A stretch of DNA of 64,000 nt from Variovorax sp. PMC12. Its GTDB lineage: Bacteria > Pseudomonadota > Gammaproteobacteria > Burkholderiales > Burkholderiaceae_C. The stretch is from assembly GCF_003019815.1 (NCBI RefSeq), contig NZ_CP027773.1, forward strand, positions 1,127,001 to 1,191,000. The letters run 5' to 3'. The notes under the pieces were generated by a model, which ran no database searches, was not told the DNA's origin, and was given only the letters and a program-made list of their open reading frames with translations. The position numbers and the translations under genes were made by a program. Numbering within the stretch: the stretch's first letter is position 1; every line of letters begins with the position of its first letter. Positions 1 through 8,869 of this stretch are shown here, in pieces.

Positions 1-35
1 CAGAACCGTTCACACCGGCAGTCAAGGAGATAACC

Positions 36-1241
36 ATGGACCACATCCATTCCGCCAGGCCCTCGCCGGGCATGCGCACGCTCTCAGCCCTCGCCCTGGC
101 GGAATACCGCCTGCGATGGCTGGGCCTGGCCCTGCTGCTTTCCCTGGGGCTGGCGGGCTGCGCACCGGGCTTCGGCACGCCGGGGCCGCTGAACTACGGC
201 GACGGCAACCAAGGCGGTGGGGACGCGACCGCGTCGGCGGCCGCCGGCAAGATCATTCCGATCACGCCCGACCTGATCCGCACGCAGATCGCGCAGCGGC
301 CCAAGGGCGTGCCCGACTCCATCAAGAGGCTGTTCGCCGAAGCCCCGGTCTACACCATCGGGCCGGGCGACGTGATCAGCATCATCGTCTACGACCACCC
401 CGAACTGCTGCCCAACGCGGGCGCGGTGATCGCGCAGCAGTCGGACCCGACCGGCGTGACCGTGGCGCCCGGCTTCATCGTCGACGCCAAGGGCGAGATC
501 TTCTTTCCGTACATCGGGCGCACCAAGGTGCAGGGCCTGACGGAGAGCGGCGCATCGGAACTGGTTGCGCGGCGCATCAAGGCCTTCGTCAAGGAACCGC
601 AGGTGTCGGTGCGCATCCAGTCGTTCCGCAGCCAGCGCGCCTACGTGCAGGGCGAGGTGCGCACGCCCGGGCTTCAGATCTTCACCGACGTGCCGATGAC
701 GCTTTCCGAAGCCATCAGCCGCGCCGGCAGCTTCACCCAGCTCGGCGACCGCTCGCATGTCACGCTCACGCGCGGCGGCGTATCGACGCAGATCGACCTG
801 CCGCTGCTGCAGGCGCAGGGCTTCGACGCCAACGGCATTCCGCTGCGCAACGGCGACATCGTGAACGTCGGCACCCGCGAGGACAACCGGGTCTACGTGA
901 TGGGCGAAGTGCGGGCGCCGTCGGCGCTGCAGATGCGCCTGAACGGCCGCCTGAGCCTGAACGAGGCGCTGGGCGACGTGGGCGGGCCCGACCTGACGAC
1001 GGCGGACACCGGCCAGATCTACGTCGTGCGCAACACGCCGGACAACCCCGGCGCGCCGCAGGTCTTCAACCTCAACGCGAGGAACCCGGTGGCGCTCGCG
1101 CTGGCCGACCGCTTCGAGCTGCAGCCGCGCGACGTGGTGTACGTCGACCATGTGCCGCTGGCCACGTGGAGCCGCGTGTTCAGCCTGATTCTTCCGTCGG
1201 CCCAGGTCATCAACCTGGCCCGCGACACCGCGCGCCGGTAA
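36..1241 (+). CDS. Wza-type outer-membrane polysaccharide export lipoprotein
   Basis: Probable outer-membrane exporter through which the exopolysaccharide leaves the cell, working with the Wzc-like kinase encoded next. A hydrophobic stretch is followed by the lipobox LAGC with Cys42, so it should be a lipoprotein. A polysaccharide-export domain follows (TIGPGDVISIIVYDHPEL, about residues 106-123), then SLBB-like repeats (RAYVQGEVRTPG; NRVYVMGEVRAPS). The 401-residue length fits the family. Start chosen because AAGGAG lies at 24-29, seven bases before ATG 36; ATG 72 would shorten the leader but has no ribosome site. First gene of the exopolysaccharide operon in view; its promoter is outside the window. 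Confidence 0.9.
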   Translation: MDHIHSARPSPGMRTLSALALAEYRLRWLGLALLLSLGLAGCAPGFGTPGPLNYGDGNQGGGDATASAAAGKIIPITPDLIRTQIAQRPKGVPDSIKRLFAEAPVYTIGPGDVISIIVYDHPELLPNAGAVIAQQSDPTGVTVAPGFIVDAKGEIFFPYIGRTKVQGLTESGASELVARRIKAFVKEPQVSVRIQSFRSQRAYVQGEVRTPGLQIFTDVPMTLSEAISRAGSFTQLGDRSHVTLTRGGVSTQIDLPLLQAQGFDANGIPLRNGDIVNVGTREDNRVYVMGEVRAPSALQMRLNGRLSLNEALGDVGGPDLTTADTGQIYVVRNTPDNPGAPQVFNLNARNPVALALADRFELQPRDVVYVDHVPLATWSRVFSLILPSAQVINLARDTARR

Positions 1242-1279
1242 GCGCCCCACCCCGTCTCCCGCACGAAAAGGTGAACCCC

Positions 1280-3598
1280 ATGAACGCGCGTTGGCAACCT
1301 TCGCTTCCCGCTCCGGCGGGCACCCCCATGCCCATGGTCGAGGCATCCTGGGTCCGGGAATCCCGGTTCCAGGAATACCTGGACATCCTCATCGACAGCC
1401 GCTGGCTCATTGCCGGACTCACGGCGCTGGCGCTGCTGGCGGGTGCCTGCTATGCGCTGTTCGGGCCCAGGGTCTACGAGGCCAACATCCTGATCCAGGT
1501 GGAAGACTCCGACCGCTCGGGCGGCAACTTCCCCGGTGACGCCACCGGGGGCGCCGGCATCGCCTCGAAGACGCCGGTCGCCGGCGAGACCGAGATCCTG
1601 CGCTCGCGCATGGTGCTGGGCCAGGCCATGGAGAACACCAGGCTCTACATCAGCGCCAGGCCGCGCTACATCCCGGTGGTGGGCGAGTTCCTGGCGCGGC
1701 ATTCGAGCCGGCTGTCTTCGCCGGGCATCTTCGGCATGGGCGACTATGTCTCGGGCACAGAGCGCATCGCCGTTGCGCAGATGGACGTGCCGCCGGCCTT
1801 CGAAGGCAAGAAGTTCCTGCTGACGGCGGAGGCCGGCGGCAACTACACGCTGACGAACTCCGGCCTGGAGGCCCCGCTGCAGGGCAAGGTCGGCGTGCCG
1901 CTGGACGCCGCCGTGCCGGGCGGCACGCTGCACCTGCTGGTCGGCTCCTTCGAGGCCGAGCCCGGCGGCGCCTTCGAGCTGGTGCGCAATTCCAAGCAGC
2001 TCACCCTGCTGGGCCTGCAGAAAGACCTGCGGGTGGTCGAGAAAGGCAAGCAGTCGGGCGTGATGGACGTCAGCATGCAGGCCGAGGACCGCGGCCAGCT
2101 GGCCGACGTGCTCAATGAAGTCTCGCGCCTGTACGTGCGCCAGAACATCGACCAGAAGACGGTGCAGGCCGAGCGCGCGCTGGCCTTCCTGGGCACCGAG
2201 CTGCCCAAGTTCAAGACCCAGCTGGAGCAGTCGGAAGACAGCTACAACCAGTACCGCAACCAGAACGGCACCATCAGCCTGGACGACGAGGCCCGCAACG
2301 CGCTGTCGCAGAACGTCGACCTGCAGGCCAAGCTGCTCGACGCGAAGCAGAAGCGCCTGGACCTGGTGGGCCGCTTCACCGCGGCGCACCCGGCGGTGCA
2401 GACGCTCGACTCGCAGATCGCCTCGCTCAAGAAGGAGCTGGGCGCGGTCGACGGGCGCATCCGCCGCATGCCGATGCTGCAGCAGAACTCGCTGCGCATG
2501 CAGCGCGACATCAAGGTCAACACCGACCTCTACGCGACGCTGCTGAACAGTTCGCTGCAGATGCGGCTGGCCAAGGAAGGCAAGGTGGCCAACGTGCGCG
2601 TGCTCGACCAGGCGCTGCTGCCCGAGAAGCCGGTGCGGCCGAAGGCGCTGATCGTCATGGCGCTGTCGCTGGCGGGCGGGCTCTTCCTGGGCGGGGCCAC
2701 GGCACTGCTGCGCAAGACGCTGAAGAAGTCGATCGGCAGCCCCGAGGAGATCGAGGCCGTCACCGGGCTCAACGTGTACAGCACCATCGCGCTGAGCACC
2801 CAGCAGCGCGTGCTCGACCGCGCCATCCGCGGCGGCAAGCCGGGCGTGAAGGTGCTGGCGGCGCTGCATGTCGAAGACCCGGCGCTGGAGGGGCTGCGCC
2901 GCCTTCGCACCGCGCTGAAGTTCGTGATGCTGGGCGCGCCCAACAACCGCGTGCTCATCTCAAGCGCCACCGCGGGCGCGGGCAAGACCTTCGTGTCTTC
3001 CAACTTCGCGACGCTGCTGGCGTCGTCGGGCAAGCGCGTGCTGCTGATCGACGCCGACCTGCGCCGCGGCACCCTGAGCGAGGAGTTCGGGTTGCAGCGC
3101 AAGGACGGGCTGTCCGACGTGATCACCGGCGGCGTGCCGCTGGACCGCGCCATTCACTACCACGTGCTGCCGCGCCTGGATGTCATGACCTCGGGCACGC
3201 TGCACTCCGACCCCGCCGGCATGATGACCAGCGACGTCTTCTCGCAGACGCTGGCCACGCTGTCCAGCCGCTACGACGTGGTGATCGTCGACGCGCCGCC
3301 TGCCCTGCTGGCCTCCGAGACCGCAGCGATGGCGCCGAGCATGGGCACGCTGCTGCTGGTGGCCCGCGCCGACCAGAGCGAGAGCGGCGAGCTGCTCGAA
3401 AGCGTCAAGCGCCTGGGCCATGTGGGCGCGGCCTTCCACGGCGTGGTGTTCAACGCGGTCGACACCACACGGCGCCACTACCGCGGCTACAGCTACGGCT
3501 ACTACGACGCCTACAGGCGCGAGTCCGCCGGCGCGCTGAGCTTGAACGATGCCGACACCGTGATGCCCAAGCGGATCGAACCGGAGCACGCGGCATGA
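1280..3598 (+). CDS. wzc: Wzc-type polysaccharide co-polymerase / BY tyrosine kinase
   Basis: Inner-membrane protein of 772 residues that controls polymer length and export. N-terminal Wzz domain with first membrane segment near residues 41-62; long periplasmic coiled-coil part; GNVR-type segment and second membrane helix (about 455-475); cytoplasmic kinase domain. Walker A is ATAGAGKT with Lys569, Walker A' is LLIDAD (Asp591, Asp593), Walker B is VVIVDAPP. The C-terminus holds six tyrosines at 734-745, the expected autophosphorylation cluster. The usual proline in the Walker A loop is alanine. Start is ATG 1280 with GAAAAGG just upstream; the frame is open further upstream but that part is the shadow of the preceding gene. 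Overlaps the next gene by 4 bp. No Wzb-type phosphatase is in the cluster. Confidence 0.92.
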   Translation: MNARWQPSLPAPAGTPMPMVEASWVRESRFQEYLDILIDSRWLIAGLTALALLAGACYALFGPRVYEANILIQVEDSDRSGGNFPGDATGGAGIASKTPVAGETEILRSRMVLGQAMENTRLYISARPRYIPVVGEFLARHSSRLSSPGIFGMGDYVSGTERIAVAQMDVPPAFEGKKFLLTAEAGGNYTLTNSGLEAPLQGKVGVPLDAAVPGGTLHLLVGSFEAEPGGAFELVRNSKQLTLLGLQKDLRVVEKGKQSGVMDVSMQAEDRGQLADVLNEVSRLYVRQNIDQKTVQAERALAFLGTELPKFKTQLEQSEDSYNQYRNQNGTISLDDEARNALSQNVDLQAKLLDAKQKRLDLVGRFTAAHPAVQTLDSQIASLKKELGAVDGRIRRMPMLQQNSLRMQRDIKVNTDLYATLLNSSLQMRLAKEGKVANVRVLDQALLPEKPVRPKALIVMALSLAGGLFLGGATALLRKTLKKSIGSPEEIEAVTGLNVYSTIALSTQQRVLDRAIRGGKPGVKVLAALHVEDPALEGLRRLRTALKFVMLGAPNNRVLISSATAGAGKTFVSSNFATLLASSGKRVLLIDADLRRGTLSEEFGLQRKDGLSDVITGGVPLDRAIHYHVLPRLDVMTSGTLHSDPAGMMTSDVFSQTLATLSSRYDVVIVDAPPALLASETAAMAPSMGTLLLVARADQSESGELLESVKRLGHVGAAFHGVVFNAVDTTRRHYRGYSYGYYDAYRRESAGALSLNDADTVMPKRIEPEHAA

Positions 3599-4296
3599 GC
3601 GTTCTTCGATCCAACACCCCGCCGCAGCCCGCTCACGGCGCGGCCGCCAACACACCCGTCTATGCACCGATCGGCGGTGCCCCGTGGCTGCGCGCGGCCA
3701 AGCGCGCGGCAGACATCGCGATGGCGGGCTCGTTCTTCGTCTTCTTCGGCTGGGCCTACGCATTGATATGGCTCGGCGTGCTCATGAGCTCGGGCGGCCC
3801 GGCCATCTACATGCAGCCGCGCTACGGCAAGGACGGCAAGGTGTTCCGCTTCCTCAAGTTCCGCTCGATGGTGGCCGACGCAGACGCCGTGCTGGCCCGC
3901 CACCTGCGCGAGAACCCCGGCGCGCGTCGCGAATGGGACATGTACCAGAAGCTGGAGCACGACCCGCGCATCACCCGCTTCGGCGCATTCCTGCGCAAGT
4001 ACAGCATCGACGAGTTCCCGCAGTTCTGGAACGTGCTGCTGGGCGACATGAGCATGGTCGGCCCCCGGCCCTGCATGTTCGCGCAGAAGGAGCTGTACGG
4101 GGACTACTGGGACCACTACTGCGCGGTGCGCCCCGGCATCACCGGGCTGTGGCAGATCAGCGGCCGCAACGAGGTGAGCTACCGCAGGCGCGCGGCGATG
4201 GATGCGGAGTACGTGTCCACGCTGTCGCTGACGCGGGATCTCGTGATTCTGTTGAAGACCTTCGCGGTAGTTGCCGGGGCGCGTGGCTCGCGCTAG
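3595..4296 (+). CDS. Undecaprenyl-phosphate sugar-1-phosphate transferase (WbaP/WcaJ-type, short form)
   Basis: Initiates repeat-unit synthesis by moving a sugar-1-phosphate onto undecaprenyl phosphate at the inner membrane. One hydrophobic segment at about residues 41-63 is followed by the catalytic domain: KFRSM (88-92), Asp139-Glu140 followed by FPQ, and SMVGPRP (153-159). PGITGLWQ marks the C-terminal part. At 233 residues it is the short, monotopic form without the N-terminal membrane bundle of long WcaJ. Starts within the stop of the kinase gene (ATGA). Sugar specificity cannot be read from sequence; glucose or galactose are usual. Confidence 0.9.
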   Translation: MSVLRSNTPPQPAHGAAANTPVYAPIGGAPWLRAAKRAADIAMAGSFFVFFGWAYALIWLGVLMSSGGPAIYMQPRYGKDGKVFRFLKFRSMVADADAVLARHLRENPGARREWDMYQKLEHDPRITRFGAFLRKYSIDEFPQFWNVLLGDMSMVGPRPCMFAQKELYGDYWDHYCAVRPGITGLWQISGRNEVSYRRRAAMDAEYVSTLSLTRDLVILLKTFAVVAGARGSR

Positions 4297-4313
4297 GGCC
4301 GCCTTTTCCACCC

Positions 4314-5303
4314 ATGAAAGCATCTATGCGCATCTTCGTAGCCGGACATCGCGGAATGGTTGGCCAGGCGCTGGCGACGCGGCTTGCGCAGGCAGGCCAT
4401 GAGGTCGTCACGCGCAGCCGTGCCGAACTCGATCTGCTCGACCAGGCGGCGGTCGCCCGCTTCTTCGCGATGGAACCTGTCGACCAGGTGTACCTGGCCG
4501 CGGCCCGGGTCGGCGGCATCCATGCCAATGCAAGCTACCCCGCGCAGTTCATCTACGAGAACCTGATGATCGCGGCCAACGTGACGCACCAGGCATTTCT
4601 GGCGGGCGTGAAGCGCATGCTGTTCCTCGGTTCCAGCTGCATCTATCCCCGGCTGGCCGGCCAGCCGATGGCCGAAGGCGCGCTGCTCGGCGGACCGCTC
4701 GAGCCGACCAACGAGCCCTACGCCATCGCCAAGATCGCCGGCCTCAAGCTCTGCGAGAGCTACAACCGGCAGTACGGCGCCAGCCACGGCATCGACTACC
4801 GCAGCGTGATGCCGAGCAACCTCTACGGCCCCGGCGACAACTACCACCCGCAGAACAGCCACGTGGTGCCGGCACTGCTGCAGCGCTTCCACCGCGCCCG
4901 GCAGGAACGCGCGCCGCAGGTGGTCGTCTGGGGCAGCGGCCGCGCGCGGCGCGAGTTCCTCTATGTCGATGACATGGCCGACGGCTGCATCGCGGTGATG
5001 AACCTTCCGCAAGCCGTTTACGCGCACCACACCACGCCGATGTGCGGCCACATCAACCTCGGCACCGGCGAAGACGTGTCCATCGCCGAGCTGGCTGCAC
5101 TGGCCCGCGAAGTGACCGGCTACCAGGGCGACATCCGCTACGACACCACCCAGCCCGACGGCGCGCCGCGCAAGCTGCTCGACGTGACGCGCGCCGCCGC
5201 CATCGGCTGGCGGCCGACAGTGCCGCTGGCCGAAGGCCTGCGCCGCGCCTATGCCGCCTACCTCTCCACCACCTTGTCCACCGAAGAGATCGAACATGCC
5301 TAA
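4314..5303 (+). CDS. fcl: GDP-L-fucose synthase
   Basis: Epimerase/reductase converting GDP-4-keto-6-deoxymannose to GDP-L-fucose with NADPH. The start shows the nucleotide-binding loop GHRGMVG. The SDR triad is visible: Ser in LGSSCIYPR and Tyr/Lys in YAIAKIAG. The segment NLYGPGDNYHP and a conserved HVVPALLQRFH stretch are typical of Fcl. Length 329 residues is normal. ATG 4314 is used; ATG 4326 is four codons later and equally close to the fold. The stop overlaps the gmd start by 8 bp. Order fcl then gmd is reversed from the colanic-acid operon but the pairing is the standard GDP-fucose route. Confidence 0.95.
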   Translation: MKASMRIFVAGHRGMVGQALATRLAQAGHEVVTRSRAELDLLDQAAVARFFAMEPVDQVYLAAARVGGIHANASYPAQFIYENLMIAANVTHQAFLAGVKRMLFLGSSCIYPRLAGQPMAEGALLGGPLEPTNEPYAIAKIAGLKLCESYNRQYGASHGIDYRSVMPSNLYGPGDNYHPQNSHVVPALLQRFHRARQERAPQVVVWGSGRARREFLYVDDMADGCIAVMNLPQAVYAHHTTPMCGHINLGTGEDVSIAELAALAREVTGYQGDIRYDTTQPDGAPRKLLDVTRAAAIGWRPTVPLAEGLRRAYAAYLSTTLSTEEIEHA

Positions 5304-6420
5304 ACGCGCACTCATCACCGGCATCACGGGCCAGGATGGCTCCTACCTTGCGGAACTGCTGATCGAGAAGGGCTACGAGGTGCACGGCATCAAGCGCCGT
5401 ACCTCGCAGTTCAACACCGGACGCATCGACCACCTCTACGCCGACGTGCATTCCATCGCGCAGCGCCATCTTCACCTGCACCACGGTGACCTGGCGGACG
5501 GCAGCAACCTCACGCGGATCATGCAGGAGGTCCAGCCCGACGAGGTCTACAACCTGGGCGCGCAGAGCCACGTGGCCGTGAGCTTCGAGAGCCCGGAATA
5601 CACGGCCGACATCAACGCGCTGGGCACGCTGCGGCTGCTCGAGGCGATCCGGCTGCTGGGCCTGCAGTCGAAGACGCGCTTCTACCAGGCCAGCACCAGC
5701 GAGCTCTACGGCCTCGTGCAGGAGGGCCGCCAGAGCGAAAGCACGCCCTTCTATCCGCGCAGCCCCTACGGCGCGGCCAAGCTCTACGCCTACTGGATCA
5801 CCAAGAACTACCGCGAGGCCTACGGCTTCTACGCGTGCAACGGCATCCTCTTCAATCACGAGAGCCCGCGGCGCGGCGAGACCTTCGTGACGCGCAAGGT
5901 CACGCGAGGGCTGGCCAACGTGGCGCAAGGTCTGGAGCAGTGCCTCTTTCTCGGCAACATGAACGCACTGCGCGACTGGGGCCACGCCAAGGACTACGTG
6001 CGCATGCAATGGCTGATGCTGCAGCAGCCGACGGCGGTCGACTACGTCATCGCCACGGGCATCCAGTACAGCATCCGCGAGTTCGTCACCAAGGCCGCGC
6101 GCGAGCTCGGCATCACACTGGTCTTCGAAGGACGCGGACTCGACGAGGTGGCGATTGTCAGCGCGGTGGAAGGCGAAGATGCGCCGGCAGTCTGCGTCGG
6201 CGACGTGCTGGTGCGTGTGGATCCGCGCTACTTCCGCCCCTCGGAGGTCGAGACGCTGTGCGGCAACCCGGCCAAGGCGGCGGACGACCTGGGCTGGGTG
6301 CCGGAGATCACGCTCGACGAGATGGTGGCCGAGATGGTCGCTTCGGATCTCGGCTTGGCCAAGCGCCGTGCGCTGCTGCAGCGCCACGGGTACCACACGC
6401 CCCAGAGCATCGAGGCCTGA
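5296..6420 (+). CDS. gmd: GDP-mannose 4,6-dehydratase
   Basis: First step from GDP-mannose to GDP-fucose, giving GDP-4-keto-6-deoxymannose. Begins with the NADP loop TGITGQDGSYL. The extended-SDR active site is present: ASTSELYG and YGAAKLYAYW. NHESPRRGETFVTRKV is diagnostic of Gmd. Length 374 residues is normal. Start ATG 5296 overlaps the fcl stop, with GAAGAG at 5282-5287 as ribosome site. With manC at the operon end and fcl just upstream, all steps from mannose-1-phosphate to GDP-fucose are encoded here; the phosphomannomutase ManB is not. Confidence 0.96.
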   Translation: MPKRALITGITGQDGSYLAELLIEKGYEVHGIKRRTSQFNTGRIDHLYADVHSIAQRHLHLHHGDLADGSNLTRIMQEVQPDEVYNLGAQSHVAVSFESPEYTADINALGTLRLLEAIRLLGLQSKTRFYQASTSELYGLVQEGRQSESTPFYPRSPYGAAKLYAYWITKNYREAYGFYACNGILFNHESPRRGETFVTRKVTRGLANVAQGLEQCLFLGNMNALRDWGHAKDYVRMQWLMLQQPTAVDYVIATGIQYSIREFVTKAARELGITLVFEGRGLDEVAIVSAVEGEDAPAVCVGDVLVRVDPRYFRPSEVETLCGNPAKAADDLGWVPEITLDEMVAEMVASDLGLAKRRALLQRHGYHTPQSIEA

Positions 6421-6434
6421 GCGCGGAGCCCGCC

Positions 6435-7772
6435 ATGAGAACCCTCACCTTCTGGTCCGGCATCGTCTGCGCCTTCCTGTGCGGGCTGGTCGATCCTGCC
6501 TGGGGCTATGCGGCGGTGTTCGTGCTGTCGCTGGTGCAGCTCGCGCTGCTGGGTTCTTCGGGCGGCAGCGTGTTCCTGCTGATCCACTACGCCACCCTGC
6601 TGACCTATTTCTCGCTGGCGCCGGCGATGCAGATCGCCAACGACGTGGATTTCTGGGAAACGGGCGTGCTCACCACGTCTTCGCACACGCAGGCGCTGGT
6701 TCTGTTGCTGCTGTACATGGCCGGCGTGGAGGCCGCGCGCTTCGGCATGCCCGAATCGCCGGTGCACCGCCCGGGCCTCCACCATGCGCGCGCGGTCGGC
6801 GTGGCCCACCCGTTCCTGCTGCTGCTGAGCTGCTCGTTCGCGGCCTTCGCGACGCTCTTCATCCGGCCCGACCTGAACTTCGTGGCCCGCGGCATGCCGG
6901 GCGAGGACGACAGCGTTCCCGTCGACTTCATCGTGTACAGCACGCTGCCCAAGCTGGTGGTGCTGATGTGCTTCGTGGCGCTCACGATCCATGCGTTCCG
7001 CCGGCGCACGCCGTGGGCCTGGGCCTCGGCGGGGCTGGCGCTGGCGCTGGCGGCGGTGGCGGCCAACCCGGTCAACACGGCGCGGCAGATCCTGCTGATC
7101 GGGCTGCTGCCGCTGTTCATCCACGCGCTGGCGCGGCAGAGGCACTGGCGCTGGGCGCTGGCGGGGCTGATCTTCGGCGCCATCGCCGCGCTCGGGCCGG
7201 TGCTGAACCTGCTCTCGCGCGGCAGCATGTGGGGCGAAGGGCTAACCACCTTTCCGTTCAGCCAGGACTTCGACGCGATGTTCGTGGTGGCGGGCATCCT
7301 GGAGCGCGCGCCCATTCCCGACCTGGGCTGGGGCCGCTACCTGCTGTCGGCTTTCTCGTTCTTCCTGCCGCGCGACCTGAAGATGTTTCCGGATTTCGAT
7401 CCGCTCGGCTGGTCGGCCATTCTTGGCAATTTCTCGCAGAGCAACCTGTCGCTGCCGCCGTTCACCACCGCCTATTTCGACTTCGGGCTGATGGGGCCGC
7501 TGCTGCTGGGCATCGCGATCTCCGCGGGCTTCCGGCTGGTCGACAGGGCGATCGATCCGCATCGCGCGTTGTCGGGCAGCTACCTCTCGGCGCTGGTGCT
7601 GCTGTCGGCCTACGTGCCGTTCATGCGCGGTCCGATCCTGGGCTGGGGCCCGTTCGCGACCTCGGGCCTCATCGCCGCGGTGATCGCCGGCGCCCTGAGC
7701 GCGCGCAGCCGCCGCATGCGCCGCGTGCGTGCCCTGCCGCCCACGGTGCGCCACGACCTCCCGACTCCGTGA
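6435..7772 (+). CDS. Wzy-like exopolysaccharide polymerase (multipass membrane protein)
   Basis: A 445-residue protein consisting mostly of membrane helices, beginning with a helix right at the N-terminus and showing a larger periplasmic loop around residues 280-360. Its position between sugar-nucleotide genes and glycosyltransferases, and the separate presence of a Wzx-like flippase, make it the best candidate for the Wzy polymerase that joins repeat units in the periplasm. Polymerases share little sequence, so this is topology plus context. A multipass transporter or O-acetyltransferase is the alternative. The gene follows gmd by 14 bp. Confidence 0.7.
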   Translation: MRTLTFWSGIVCAFLCGLVDPAWGYAAVFVLSLVQLALLGSSGGSVFLLIHYATLLTYFSLAPAMQIANDVDFWETGVLTTSSHTQALVLLLLYMAGVEAARFGMPESPVHRPGLHHARAVGVAHPFLLLLSCSFAAFATLFIRPDLNFVARGMPGEDDSVPVDFIVYSTLPKLVVLMCFVALTIHAFRRRTPWAWASAGLALALAAVAANPVNTARQILLIGLLPLFIHALARQRHWRWALAGLIFGAIAALGPVLNLLSRGSMWGEGLTTFPFSQDFDAMFVVAGILERAPIPDLGWGRYLLSAFSFFLPRDLKMFPDFDPLGWSAILGNFSQSNLSLPPFTTAYFDFGLMGPLLLGIAISAGFRLVDRAIDPHRALSGSYLSALVLLSAYVPFMRGPILGWGPFATSGLIAAVIAGALSARSRRMRRVRALPPTVRHDLPTP

Positions 7773-7780
7773 GCAAGCAC

Positions 7781-8869
7781 ATGGCCACCTACCTGTTCTA
7801 CGACACCATCCGCCTCAACCCGAGGTCCGGCGGCGTGCTCAACGTTGCCGAGGTGCTGCTGCGCAACATGCGGCTGTCGCAGGGGGACAGCGTGCAGTCC
7901 GTCAGCGAGCGGCATCCACGCCTGTACGAAGCGGCGCGGCGGTTCGGCGTGAGCCGCTTCCTGCTGGAAACGCTGCTCTACAACTTCCACCGCATCCGCG
8001 CGCTGCTGACCGGCGAGCGGGTGTACGCGCTGTTCCCGAACTACTTCCTGCCCTTCACGCTGTTCGGGCGCCACGCGGACGCGGTCGTCATCGTTCACGA
8101 CCTCCAATACAAGGCCTACCCGGCGTACTTCAGCCGGGCAAAGCGCATGTGGCTCGACTGGAGCCTGTGGCGCGTCGCGCACAGCGCGGCCAACGCGGTG
8201 TTCATCAGCAAGAGCAGCCTGCATGACTTCGAGCGGCATTTCGCGCGCTGCGCGCATGCCTCGGTGATCTTCAACCCGGTGGACGCGCCGCGCGCGCCCG
8301 TCCGTGCTCCTGCGCCGGAAACGGAACAGGCGCAGGAGCGCTACCTGATCGCGGCCTACCACTATTACCCGCACAAGAACTTCAGCGGCATCCTCGCGCT
8401 GTTCGAGCGCATGAAGCGCGCGGGCCTGGTCGACTTCCTGGACATCACCGGCAACGGCGCGGCCGAGGTGGAGCGCATGGTCGCCGCGCTGGCGCCCGAG
8501 GTGCGCGGCTGCGTGCGCCACCGCGGGCTGGTGTCGCGTGAGGAACTGGTGCGGCTCTACGCGGGCGCCACGGCGTTCATCTCGCTGTCGACCTTCGAGG
8601 GCTTCAATCTCTCGGCCGCCGAAGCCGCCACGCTGGGCGTGCCGCTGCTGCTGTCGGACATTCCGGTGCACCGCGAACTGTTCTCGGGCTACGGCTTCTT
8701 CGTGGGCAGCGCCTCCTGCGACACCTACCGGCTCGCGCGCTACCTGGCCCGGCACGAGCGCACGCGGCCCGCATGGCTGCACGCCCAGGCCTGCGCGCCG
8801 GGCGCGGTGGCCGCGCGCTACCTGGCGCTCAAGCGCGCCGCCGTTCCGCTGGCGAGGGCCGTGCAATGA
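7781..8869 (+). CDS. GT4-type glycosyltransferase (GT-B fold)
   Basis: Cytoplasmic glycosyltransferase of 362 residues that likely adds one sugar of the repeat unit. The C-terminal half has GT-B donor-site features: a linker YHYYPHKNFSGILALF, then GLVSREELVRLYAGA and FISLSTFEGFNLSAAEA with the glutamates expected for nucleotide-sugar binding. The N-terminal acceptor half has VIVHDLQYKAYP, common in GT4 mannosyl- or rhamnosyltransferases. ATG 7781 is used; GTG 7769, overlapping the polymerase stop, would add four residues and is an equal alternative. The stop overlaps the following start (ATGA). Donor and linkage are unknown. Confidence 0.88.
   Translation: MATYLFYDTIRLNPRSGGVLNVAEVLLRNMRLSQGDSVQSVSERHPRLYEAARRFGVSRFLLETLLYNFHRIRALLTGERVYALFPNYFLPFTLFGRHADAVVIVHDLQYKAYPAYFSRAKRMWLDWSLWRVAHSAANAVFISKSSLHDFERHFARCAHASVIFNPVDAPRAPVRAPAPETEQAQERYLIAAYHYYPHKNFSGILALFERMKRAGLVDFLDITGNGAAEVERMVAALAPEVRGCVRHRGLVSREELVRLYAGATAFISLSTFEGFNLSAAEAATLGVPLLLSDIPVHRELFSGYGFFVGSASCDTYRLARYLARHERTRPAWLHAQACAPGAVAARYLALKRAAVPLARAVQ

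Noticed and set aside
1019..2869. Long minus-strand frame (616 codons) opposite the kinase gene
   Set aside because: Composition is Arg/His/Gln/Leu-rich antisense shadow typical of GC-rich DNA; the plus strand holds a clear Wzc.
5053..6396. Minus-strand frame opposite gmd
   Set aside because: Antisense shadow with no recognisable motif; gmd on the plus strand is unambiguous.
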